64,000 nucleotides of DNA from JAMZMI01 sp964353015 (GTDB lineage Bacteria; Bacteroidota; Bacteroidia; Cytophagales; Cyclobacteriaceae), in NCBI GenBank assembly GCA_964353015.1, contig CAYGUA010000019.1, positions 1-64,000 on the forward strand, read 5' to 3'. The position numbers were made by a program, and so were the translations under genes. Below, piece after piece: positions 20,701 to 24,938 of this stretch. How positions within the stretch are numbered: position 1 is the stretch's first letter; every line of letters begins with the position of its first letter. The notes under the pieces are model-generated. The model was given only the letters and a program-made list of their open reading frames with translations. It made no database searches and was not told the DNA's origin.

Positions 20701-23479
20701 AGTAAATGATGCCCAGGCAACTGTATCCGTATCTGTATCAGGTCAAACACTCAATGCAGTCGTAAATCCTGATTTGACCTGGACGATTGCAGATAATATA
20801 ATATTGTCTCTTGCCGTAAATACTTATGATATAGTAGTGACTGCAACAGATTTGGCTGGTAACGTTGGCACGGATCAAACTTCAGATGAACTGACAATTC
20901 TACCAGGAGCACCTACTGCTGTAGCCGCCATAAATGTTGATTATTTCACATTTACTGCCAACTGGAATGCAAGAGCCGGAGTAAGCACCTATCGAATAGA
21001 TGTTGCATCAGATCCTGGTTTTGTAAATCTGGTTCCAAATTTCAGTGACAGACAAATCAATTCGGGCAATACTTCTAATGTTACTGGTTTGAATTACGGA
21101 ACAAGGTATTATTACCGAGTAAGGGCTGTTTACTCTTCCGGTGATATTTCACCTAATTCAAATGTTATTGTAGTCAAAACATTACTTGATCAAGCCACCG
21201 TCAATGACTCAACCGCGCTTTTGTCTATTTACAGAAATACAGGTGGTGCTGACACATGGAGTAATGTGAACTGGGAAGATAACGTGCCATTACGTCAATG
21301 GAATCACGTTGACATGCAGGGAACAATAAGAGTGAAGTCAGTCAATTTGAACGGCGTAGGACTCGTAGGTGATATACCTGTAATTGACTCAGGATTGGAA
21401 GAACTGGTAACACTTGATCTAGGAAATAACAAGTTAAGAGCAATTCCGAATCTATCTGGATTAACATCCCTGACGAGTTTAGTCTTGGTTAATAATAGAT
21501 TGGAGTTTGGATCAATTGAACCAAATTTTGAAATACCTGGTGCCTTGTACAACCCGCAAGATAGTGTTGGTGCATATGCCGAGGCGCTTTATGAAATAAG
21601 TGCAAATGCCTATACAATAAATAGACAGATAACTGGAAATGGGCTTACCTATAATTGGTTTAAACTTGACAGAAATGGTGCAAATCGCGTTGCAATTGAT
21701 GGCGTCTCTGGACCTGAACTATCGCTAACAATAAGTAGCTTCAATGATGAAGGCTATTATTTTGCAGAGGTGACAAGCAGTTTTGTACCTGGCCTGACGT
21801 TAAGAACACAATCTTTCTTTGTTAAAGTAAGTTCACTTGAACGTGATCGATTGGCTCTTACAGAATTATTCAATGCAACAGGCGGAACGAATTGGATCAA
21901 TAAGACAGGTTGGTTGACAGCCACGAATGTGGATGATTGGGCTGGAGTAGATACTGATGCTGAAGGCCTGCGTGTTGTATCTATTAATCTGCCGAACAAC
22001 AACATGATCGGTGATGTCCCACGATCTTTTGCCGATATCTCCGGATTGGTTACCATTAATTTTAATGGGAATGAACTGCGCTCATTCCCGAATATGTCTA
22101 AGGTCACAGGGATTAATTCTTTGTTACTAGATGGAAACAGGCTGTTGTTTAAGCACTTGATTCCGAACTTAAATGTCACTGGCTTTTCTTATAGTAACCA
22201 AAGACGTTTTGGCAATACCATAACTCTTAAGGAAGACGCGAGTTCAAACGTAATTCTGGACAATTATTCAACAGTTGATTTTGGAACGGGATCTACCTAT
22301 CAATGGAAATTTGGTCAATACATACCTGGGCAAGAGTTTAACGATAATGTTTTGCCACTTAACGGAGCAAATAATAAATCCTTAACCATATCTGAATTAG
22401 ATATTACTGAGCAAGGTACCTATCGATTGGAAGTAAGTCATCCTTCTTTTCCAGATCTGACGATAAGTAGTCGAAATATCAATCTACTTGCACAAACCGA
22501 TTTCTTTGGTAAAGTCTTTTTGGATGGAACACCGGTCACTGATGCCGAGATTGTGGTGTGGAGACAAACGCCATCTGGACCTTTTGAGAAAGAAGACAGC
22601 ACTTTTATTACTTCAGCCGGTGAATATATATTTGAAGATGTGGCGTTGGGTACTTTTGTAGTGGTTGCAAAACCAAATAGAGATTTGCCCGCGTATCAGA
22701 GAACCATTCAAACGTATTATTTAAGTGCTGAAACCTATGAAGAAGCCGACAGATTGTTATTGGATAAAGCAACGACTGGAGTGAACATTGATTTGATTTC
22801 TTTTACGCCTTTTGAAGACGGTACAGCGACCATTTCAGGAATAATGGAATCTGAATTTGATGAAGAAATTGTTGATGAAGAATCTTCGAGAATCACTTCA
22901 AGGAGAAAGGTAAAGAAAGCTGGATGTGCCATGAGAAGGTTTAAAGTACAAGGAAGAGATGAGCAAGACGATGTTGAAGAAGAGATCGCATATTATGTAG
23001 AAACGGATGATGAAGGTTATTTTAACTTCTCTGAAGTCGCTGATGGCAAATACCTACTTACTATCGAGTTTCCAGGTGTGCCAATAGACCAAAATGCTGA
23101 GGTAGTTTTTGAAATTGGTGGAGATCGTGAAAATCAAATCTTTGATGTGAATGTCTTGATTACTGAAGCAGGGATTGAAGTTACTCAAGAAGAGATTCTT
23201 TATACCTTGAAGCCATACATTAAGGATGTGGTGATTTATCCTAACCCGACTGAAGGTGTTATGGCTTTAGACTACCTTGTCTACAGGGATATTGACGATC
23301 TAAAAATCCAATTGATTTCATCTCAAGGCATTGTACTTTTGGACAATAAAGTTGATCACTTTAGAGGCCAGCAACATGCGGTAATTGATCTCACTGAATT
23401 TAGTGTAGGTATTTATTATCTGGTATTCACAGACGAAGCGGGAACATTTGCTAGTCAAATGAAGGTAGTTAGGAAGTAA
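2714..23479 (+). CDS. Adhesin A: 6,921-residue mosaic T9SS-secreted surface protein
   Basis: This is one uninterrupted 20.8 kb frame. It has a signal peptide (residues 1-25, ending INLFGQ). Six LamG/concanavalin-like domains start near residues 28, 258, 1593, 3903, 4127 and 4607, each opening with L-x-F-D/N-G-x-x-D/E-Y-like residues. Three parallel beta-helix regions lie at about 706-956, 1033-1396 and 3267-3713, with GSLR-x-A openings of the CSLREA type. Other modules are Kre9/KNH-like (1932-2030, 2910-3003, about 4348-4445), a SprB-like repeat (2125-2211), five MAM-like jelly rolls each ending near L/I-I-D-D/Q-F, and a SusE/F-like starch-binding fold (about 3715-3896). Residues 5540-5885 are three tandem beta-sandwich modules, followed by Ig-like, FN3 and two LRR modules (from 6165 and 6378). 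The C-terminus has a basic Cys motif (6730-6749) and a T9SS type A sorting domain (from 6837, KDVVIYPNP). Family knowledge predicts export by T9SS and surface attachment. Binding to glycans or surfaces is inferred. Confidence 0.93.
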   Translation: MILKSSFFRLGIILLLPLFSINLFGQESSLVFDGTDDYVDLNHNSGLPISTASTAFTIEFWVKGASQGGVAFYSEGNISDVDAPQFIIGSGTSVADKLRIYFVNDAGSVLMNNQGAITVLDNTWHHVAYVQEDATNALLYVDGVLDQNNTYYDHSHTGITPDNTTLGAVRTNGTTANADFNGKMDELRVWSVAKTQSEIQQNYLLQISSATPNLNAYFRFDEGSGNPFDLTLNANDGTLNGDVAYDNVDFPSLQLANYALSFNGTSDYVTISDDPSFDFSDGYTLEFWFNITSISSETYGALIANRDANDADANFMLFVDARSANGGSSTNPVLNVIAGGGGANYNQLFTPALNNNQWYHLAQVVDGTKHRIYLDGAEVGNTNFVGTIQSSSQPILLGYEDSYSSYSNVQLDEVRIWKDARSADQINAFFDSELNVPMPQLVSYYKMDVSASELTDATATNPGTITGATQVFTGPVLGEASLTDATPPTLSNVSIGLDASGNNNYAKAGEDVVLTFESDEQITSINLVFTSGGNAIGKPVNITGGPLSWEARYQTSSSDTEGAIAFSIDYQDLTGNNGISVTSVTDATFVNLDKTLPTITGTSISSDNTTLTVDFSEDVFQDIGGLTAVKLSNFGITITGGTATGGATGINVISGTQIEITLDISGTPNGSEQVKINPVASNVYDIAGNEMAASQSNNIVNLIANPYVVTNKNDSGTGSLRWAMANANASGSKETITFSIVAGSVINLSTVLPAITTSKGMIIDASSAGDWSLSGDKLIVIDGSNVASTLNGAGFRIGTSGLGIEIYGFKIQGFTTGLNDGLLVEGDNNTIGKIGGENVIVQNNAGLIVTGTANIIQANYIGTDFAGTDLGNAEDGIRIEGGATDNLIGGEVSGEGNTIYFNGTASDHGIRVTGNTTVKNRIIANSMSCNGATGIYINNLSTTAQNEILEPTITDITATKLTGMVDASISAGADIHVYISTDACDNKQGATYLGKTSVLGDGSFTYDIGSTSSDAYSVTVTTTEDGTSEMSTAGYYSVFSLADSGVGSLRAALELSNAIDDQELFIDFNLSGGGLWQIDLSTELPLMNSSFVLDGSTQEGFDFDNGKVVTINGANAVNRILPIQSNSGSDNVSINNLRFIGAKNSVISTTNTGTGQTNKLSIGDNVFGTNGDGSIDEILNIQDGTNVTIEANYFGFDHTGLGTSEQITGSAVVIGTFVDSVSIGGNVIGNYSSSAINLDGINNYAKVEYNLIGLDFNGTEAAPATSVISDGIVINSSNVLIIGNYIANTQDKAIEHQIFGIQNITLQGNFIGTDVDGDVHPVGTGIYLPNRSDYANFKIGGAPADGNTITNTTNNAIFFVAGGLADNVRITGNSIFGNGAGIIFNGANASVSAPVVSALSTSSISGTGTDGEQIHIYQADANGQPQTFLDSVLVQGDNSWTYSFSPALNQGDEVMVSASSATATSEFVPAALQPEINVKFADNPVANGGAIILGEELVGVPGSTETVIIENTGFGDLVISNINGSVSNYNYSQPTASIITSQSQTDFTVQLSPIAGGAISESISVLSNDADESTFVLQLQGFGYPNEAGPGTALDFDDTDDYIDAGTEATLNITGSITLEAWVNPRPGSGIDAIIEKHHTVGDRQFGLRLNADNTISFLLYDNGDTQHALISSANLPDDEWVHIAASYDQASGEQILYINGEVETSANIGSLSLASKPNLPMTIGAYWNDGGYTLARDFFSGQLDEIRIWREAVSQADIQSYMLTNDLTGHPQIGTDDLVAYYRFDEGEGETLFDLSFDNDGTLTNMDAGSDWVLSEALSTTPQIVSQTPLPGAVDVIPNTTITVDFDQNVIAGTGNIAILNQNSEIVEQFDVQTAEVDFSGTTVSFTPTLLAYNTEYRIELPQNTVMNLSGKSIIAVLATAWTFTTQAQTITVDQPDGGIPFEVGETISIAWTATGFSDPNDNLDITYSRNGSGGPFDLTIYSGPVSNVGDINGGTFGWVADATTTSGVFQVENSTLPAFGQSANVIITSPTITSAVPFDVTNCVSPDGVLLLQGLLPSTVYDVYYTLDGISNIGPLNIQSDVSGEISILDLDAGDYTDIYVEIFTELSNVLTGPYQILSPPLSVSFELASILDPSTIGGNDGQIDLSGTVGVTDDYSFQWYLGVGTTNLAGFSGPIFTGLIAGDYTVVVTDMITGCQTTPETFILTDPTETGTSQTEDFNSLDPSITDGILSLPTGDWFVTSAYGEDNNTNEGAASLGLLSASNGTAITPPIDGDNTTVSFYHAAAGGEVVLQIYKSVDGGSDVLVAEPPVNSPFEQYSFTLNEGPGTSVQVKVLADAAGSGNVLIDDFTFTPFPVAPITEDFETYTGISGLLSLATGDFHASGVIAENVNVNSGGKAILLERINNPVIVTPPIQGNSDFEIYHSLAGAGTAIVYIQQSVDGGSYNQIGFIEVTSTSYEPYLITLTEAPSSSVRLSLSIDFNAGADLIIDDISFIPYTGPNTYPPVLENTFAFADGLTTAFTSPTVDLVSDYYYVVTTSSSPPTITQIKAGQDDSGSSALNSGLISGIVGRNDIYIGTGSNGVNDVALPEGTALFIYSIVEESNNPGNVSTVYISSITTPLSSNVEIATIDVPGGDLVAGSTNNLIYKVALNVSGGDVDFYQVSFFPTVTDEADFTQFKFYQSIGSDNFEDALLSPPLATSGFYLNDEDFADGSIGFLSEDIFTASSTVYIYVTVDVSLEALESHSISIAKPVLIEGSSEGNDFNFGGYTTQTDGGLTASNTFNILPKVPLFTDGPFVDEFPTENSVLFGFTIDEDATVYVVAELQSDPAPGVENVRLGQDAAGGTPAAATFDPNILSGISSGLTISGLVPGTDYTAYFVVENGSGNYDTGSPVALNFTTTGTQPPITITSPNGGETLIVGETFTITWLDNFSPSDELSIRHDNGTSGFIEIVNGTGTFGSLGGSFNWLVPNDVGSSNRIQIFNITNGELNDVSDAFFNIAGDLTSPSVINLTTSINPVTDTNAGLELELLIEFDEEMKIDGSADPIVTFPVEDASPTLAVSSYAWDDGVNLTVFLTITDADQNLSAVDVRIAGAQDIAGNILNQYDGVDVFDINMGPIVVTNYFENFSLGLPPDWATQGASWEDNPAFGFLGEAGALRITSGTSNFAQTPDLENVNYISFQYRVHTNNADGAVFDIYASNDGGISYTDYLGTANDLTGTYNVFTYNFVSPYTGAIQIIGNGSGDSDILIDDFATDGNIQPGAQVFVVTTTADDDVTPPVGSLREAINLANAASTDASITFSLPGDGSGGSWIISPLTPLPALFNSAGNTITIDGSTQSGWSRTSDNMVVLDGQSTINSGLALDGDKVEIYGLKLINFDYAIYSTAGTLNNIIIGRSGGENVISNNIIGIYIEYSNGLIIQNNYIGTDVTGSFAEGNEDGINLGFEANFTDIHENVVSGNTGIGIYIPYFNNSITNNKIGVSDDGMTVLGNHIGIKTNGDGFLIEGNQIGGNSQAGIQMDGFESGNHIIRQNYIGTDITGSEFQGNGIGIEGLNYDETPSDVTEIGADDDAFGNIIAFNTNAAISLSGTAFTKVKITNNSIYENGYGIELLNGADGGQNPPTIDFVGTSNVDGSIEGVGPATIHLYGVDPNSSAVQGKIVRGVGTVDPGVSSWSIGGSFVDILDPSELTATVTTDDFGTSEFFTQINTALSVNIEGTAVTGGPVYLDLEGSAGVANQWGIAFQLTTGDLTFKLDDTQSFGDDDGDFIADPEGFAITVSSDGLYFISFNADTYFYDIAEITTVGFIGSARTGGADGWDDPDTDMTDLGGGLYELKNFELFGGEWKIRINDQYLGNWGDEEDDGNLDLSGANIVAGSGTYDITVDIISLLYSVTPVTVVTDFALEFDGSNEYVNIPHSADFNFDGGDFTISFWIKQATATDGEILSKRSNGSPNGLIIGVFGGNYSIWASSGSGWDVFNGLAFATVDDDVWTQIAVVRSGGDWLFYKNGIEESSVTAGGLTNNTDPITLGLDLTGIGALTGQLDELQIWNIALDATTIGNEYQNARGGFESGLVAYYPFDDGPASIGLTDITANGNNGFLNGFNEATDWVASGVGINPAFVASSNFVLDFDGVDDYAQAGTLEALSGLTEASIEAWVYRDGATAGDIFGQDNFNFTIGADGTVSTNFLASTTRGPISSSGAVLLNRWTHVAVVFDASLTGADRGKIYIDGVLDAGGSFFGDPNDVNQLESSSNMLFIARSPYFDGNHFDGKIDDARIWNYARTDQEIADNYDRRMSGFESGLIAYYDFEEETGTIAADLSPNGNFAELINPDGDEYLDFGPALNDPAPYLSIIYPFAGISVFQNTDVSIVYSGSGFTNGDELNLEWSDDGGSLWNFAGQDFYNNEDPIFIWTVDAGTYPVGSNYSIRLSNQDFSISTESATFSIIEEVTPDFFEDFNSGMPLTPDPSFDLLSGTWTGQGAQSINDPTFAVSGTGDAAWIQMGLENNLTTPTLTNIVAFGFYYRVHTLSCCDGAVFDVYASSDGGSTFDIFLDVISTNFDSYDYYSHDFGGVPYTGPIQIVYNAGGDSDLIIDDFEAFNSPTLSLSDNVLDFDGVDDMVEIPTFTADLFAEQVTIEFWVKPMAGSGVIQDVISIDGADGTDVLTVRYIPNNDYFEISSSGGGLINSSFGLTDGEWHHFAISVLNGLADVFQDGYQVGQSNDFFHPINGDLWTLGGNWNGTTYDNPFQGVLDEVRIYNEAKEWFQVRSTIGITSLTDESGLLISYDFNQGNAGGENSSESFLKDLSLNRFDGSLQNFSLAGATSNWITSDIESMVVTAPSVQASNVNAGALNVNTAYVTWDRGDGERNMLLAREGNSGFPDPVDGESYFESVKYGDGDLTNNGFYTIANGFGGNGGVYLGGLKPNVEYTLAVVEVNGPYGYETYNVSTATSNPITFVLPTANVNLTEEFETNIPLTQDNCECNLPTGIWGLNQSYQENTIVQSGTGAVRLVNTEGAEMHTPSLDGASEVNFYYATPAGGENNFEVYESVDGGFFDQVVFSGTATSTSYQLATINLTHPGSIVQLRILPTFGANDQDLLIDQFNADFVELAIPPVLIASVSAVDSYGVQIDVDVDRTSNLFYVITTSDQAPSVAQVSSGLNELGDPADNFGSYSSVTGTEVFQIGLSGVGGDQPLLSNTTYYSYWVADDGAGGVSEVAITGSFTTLADPSQITISSVPLTNSNVDAGSTGNLIYELQVDIAETDAVFEGFFLIPQGTYAESDFVQFELFHSIGVDDFAGATSLGTTGFLVGDPFAPDGSIGLVVSETYSAGTTVYLYIAADIAAGAAVGNNINIQAPLADGNFGFAEPADLIEGTINAGATFTITPATSTGIVSGSATSTSGTGFDFSTEATLGMEDQGDYQPDFVFVQNEGVNFGNEGSSSLASTGNRFLLLGTGALSDITTVASFTDAAPWVNVSYDFTSGTGGAPIAVGELWAVYTREGHYAVMEITDIPGDPLSGTEFSFDYKYQPDGSPVFGTSIDVTPPSFISGSPFAGDILDTSVQLFVETDEDATVYVVVLPSTDTPPNVFAVRDLQDAIGSPVASSVQQSITGNNPTILTVENLLAGTDYTAYIVGESSAVFGTTPLTVNFTTVGGDTTPPSFINSTPVTSTILQTSAQTTVETDEAGTVYGMVLSSSDPIPTSLEVKDGTAPDGGTLYSAGSVAIVANNPTILSFGALTANTEYTAYYVAEDASNNLSATPVSVTFSTLAPATAPVFLNGTPAAADILETSAQIQVETDKDAIIYIVALLVGDAAPNVFAVRDLQDASGSPVASSVQQSITGNNPTILTVENLTAGTDYTAYIVGESSAVFGTTPLTVNFTTTGGDVTAPVVSINGITTNDQTPALFGLIDDNTATISVTVAGQTNAATNNGDGTWSLVDNLLSIIVEGVYDVQVSATDSFGNIGTDQTTDELTIDITAPTVSINNLSTLDDTPALSGSVNDAQATVSVSVSGQTLNAVVNPDLTWTIADNIILSLAVNTYDIVVTATDLAGNVGTDQTSDELTILPGAPTAVAAINVDYFTFTANWNARAGVSTYRIDVASDPGFVNLVPNFSDRQINSGNTSNVTGLNYGTRYYYRVRAVYSSGDISPNSNVIVVKTLLDQATVNDSTALLSIYRNTGGADTWSNVNWEDNVPLRQWNHVDMQGTIRVKSVNLNGVGLVGDIPVIDSGLEELVTLDLGNNKLRAIPNLSGLTSLTSLVLVNNRLEFGSIEPNFEIPGALYNPQDSVGAYAEALYEISANAYTINRQITGNGLTYNWFKLDRNGANRVAIDGVSGPELSLTISSFNDEGYYFAEVTSSFVPGLTLRTQSFFVKVSSLERDRLALTELFNATGGTNWINKTGWLTATNVDDWAGVDTDAEGLRVVSINLPNNNMIGDVPRSFADISGLVTINFNGNELRSFPNMSKVTGINSLLLDGNRLLFKHLIPNLNVTGFSYSNQRRFGNTITLKEDASSNVILDNYSTVDFGTGSTYQWKFGQYIPGQEFNDNVLPLNGANNKSLTISELDITEQGTYRLEVSHPSFPDLTISSRNINLLAQTDFFGKVFLDGTPVTDAEIVVWRQTPSGPFEKEDSTFITSAGEYIFEDVALGTFVVVAKPNRDLPAYQRTIQTYYLSAETYEEADRLLLDKATTGVNIDLISFTPFEDGTATISGIMESEFDEEIVDEESSRITSRRKVKKAGCAMRRFKVQGRDEQDDVEEEIAYYVETDDEGYFNFSEVADGKYLLTIEFPGVPIDQNAEVVFEIGGDRENQIFDVNVLITEAGIEVTQEEILYTLKPYIKDVVIYPNPTEGVMALDYLVYRDIDDLKIQLISSQGIVLLDNKVDHFRGQQHAVIDLTEFSVGIYYLVFTDEAGTFASQMKVVRK
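19498..19572 (+). repeat. 75-bp identical internal repeat, copy 1
   Basis: This block inside adhesin A is identical to 20188-20262, at an offset of 690 bp (230 codons, in frame). Flanking sequence is also very similar; for example 19592-19629 matches the second copy exactly. It lies in tandem beta-sandwich modules of roughly 115 residues, of which the middle one is clearly more diverged. This points to recent duplication or gene conversion between module 1 and module 3. Confidence 0.9.
20188..20262 (+). repeat. 75-bp identical internal repeat, copy 2
   Basis: Second copy of the block at 19498-19572, identical over 75 bp and in frame, within adhesin A. Confidence 0.9.
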
Positions 23480-23515
23480 TTACCCGACTATGAGTAAATA
23501 ATAATTGTAGACTTA

Positions 23516-23549
23516 ACATTCCTTCAGGTCGGATTATCTGGAGGAATGT
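23516..23549 (+). terminator. Probable stem-loop terminator after adhesin A
   Basis: A 12-bp stem (ACATTCCTTCAG / CTGGAGGAATGT, one T-G wobble) with a 10-nt loop lies 37 bp after the adhesin A stop. The following T run is short (TTTC), so termination may be weak. Confidence 0.5.
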
Positions 23550-23560
23550 TTCAGTGTACC

Positions 23561-23578
23561 ATCCGTACTAGTACGGAT
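23561..23578. promoter_or_regulatory. Perfect 18-bp palindrome ATCCGTACTAGTACGGAT
   Basis: This is a perfect 18-bp inverted repeat without a loop, just downstream of the stem-loop at 23516-23549 and 184 bp upstream of the beta-helix gene. The absence of a loop and T tract suggests a dimeric protein binding site more than a terminator. Two direct copies of GTCTAAAT follow at 23607 and 23622. No regulator can be named. Confidence 0.4.
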
Positions 23579-23762
23579 ACTAAAATGCCCTTTCTTGGGT
23601 ATTTGCGTCTAAATGCGTACAGTCTAAATTTATATCGTGGAAAGAGCCTTAAATTTTAAGTCACTACCGCACCATAAAATATACACCAAATCAACGCAAT
23701 GAGTTGAGTTCATCACATGACCAACTTAAAATCTTTGAAACGACCATTAAAATAAAACTCTC

Positions 23763-24821
23763 ATGAAATCACTTATTACTTCAATTGCACTTCTTTTCGT
23801 CACATTAAATGTTTTTGCTACGGTATGGATGGTAGATAACAACTCCAACAGACCTGCCGGTTCTAATATATTTGCCACATTTGCTGAAGCCCATACTGCT
23901 GCAACGGCCGGAGACACCATTCTTGTCATTCCAAGCTCCGCATCTTATGGAACGGTAAATATTTCCAAAAGTATTGTGGTATTGGGTATTGGTTTTAATC
24001 CAGACAAGGATTCGCAATTAAAATCAAATTTTTCAACCATTACTATCAATAATGGCGTTTCAGATGTGACTATTTCTGGTTTGGTGGCTTCTGTAATTAG
24101 AATCGGGAGTAGTACATCGGCTTCTACTCAATCAAATCTTTTGATAGAAAAGTGCTATTTTAATTATGTGCAAAACTCAAGTACGATTCAAAACCTGACT
24201 AATATTTTAATCAGACAAAATTTCATTGAATTGCTTAATAATGGTCAGGTTCAGTTTTCTTTTAATGCGGCCACACAATCCAATATTATCCTATCCAATA
24301 ATATATTTTCTTATCCGGGTAATGCTTATGGACCATGGGTGACTACTGGTGGTGTCATTTTTGACCATAATGTTTTTACAGGAAACATAGGTAGAGAAGC
24401 TTTCTATCAATTGGTAAATTGTACAGTAAGCAATAATATATTTTACGGTAAATCAGTTGCTTCAACCACTACTAACTCTTCCGGCATCACCTTTCTAAAT
24501 AATTTGGTTTTTGGCTTAACTGACAATTCAATAATTTCTGGTTCTGGATTTACTTTAACAGGAAATCTTGAATCTGCTGATCCTCTCTTTGTAAATATGC
24601 CCGCCTTAGGCCCATATGATTTTTCAAAAGACCTTTCGCTAAATACAGGATCACCTGCCCTAAATGCGGGTTCTGATGGGACTGATCTCGGGATTTATGG
24701 TGGGTCTACACCATATAAAAACTCAGGCGTTAGCCTGCCGGTAGTAAAGACATTGACACTGCCTACAACCATAAGGCAAGGGACCAATACAAATGCGAAT
24801 ATCTCTGTCAACGGGAATTAA
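23763..24821 (+). CDS. Small secreted beta-helix protein 1, without sorting domain
   Basis: This 352-residue protein has a clear signal peptide (MKSLITSIALLFVTLNVFAT). The mature part opens with the motif W-x-VDNN, then AGDTI and GIGFNPDKD. It continues as a run of short N- and I-rich strands (for example NNIFS, NNIFYGK, NNLVFG) typical of a right-handed parallel beta-helix of the DUF1565/NosD type. It stops at a short strand ending ISVNGN and has no T9SS sorting domain, lipobox or membrane anchor. It is homologous to the 41833-42936 product and to the first 350 residues of adhesin C. It lies 117 bp upstream of adhesin B and is probably co-transcribed with it. A binding or partner role for the neighbouring adhesin is inferred from the fusion seen in adhesin C; no catalytic residues were recognised. 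Confidence 0.85.
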   Translation: MKSLITSIALLFVTLNVFATVWMVDNNSNRPAGSNIFATFAEAHTAATAGDTILVIPSSASYGTVNISKSIVVLGIGFNPDKDSQLKSNFSTITINNGVSDVTISGLVASVIRIGSSTSASTQSNLLIEKCYFNYVQNSSTIQNLTNILIRQNFIELLNNGQVQFSFNAATQSNIILSNNIFSYPGNAYGPWVTTGGVIFDHNVFTGNIGREAFYQLVNCTVSNNIFYGKSVASTTTNSSGITFLNNLVFGLTDNSIISGSGFTLTGNLESADPLFVNMPALGPYDFSKDLSLNTGSPALNAGSDGTDLGIYGGSTPYKNSGVSLPVVKTLTLPTTIRQGTNTNANISVNGN

Positions 24822-24938
24822 TTAATCCAAAATGAGAAGGGTATTCTTCTTTCTCAGCTAGATTCTAGGAATTTATGAAAATGAAAATCCTGAGATTAAT
24901 TTCCTGTTGCCAAATCGTCAACCTTAATTGACAAATAT

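Noticed and set aside
21757..22179. 140-codon minus-strand open frame inside adhesin A
   Set aside because: It is antisense to an LRR module and has no family signature or start context. The sense frame is clearly coding.
24833..24856. Possible stem-loop after the beta-helix 1 gene
   Set aside because: Only 6 bp of pairing (TGAGAA/TTCTCA) around a 12-nt loop and no T tract, so it is not convincing as a terminator.
24875..24931. 18-codon open frame (MKMKILRLISCCQIVNLN) just before adhesin B
   Set aside because: It looks like a mini signal sequence but is too short, has no conserved partner before adhesin C, and could occur by chance in this AT-rich spacer.
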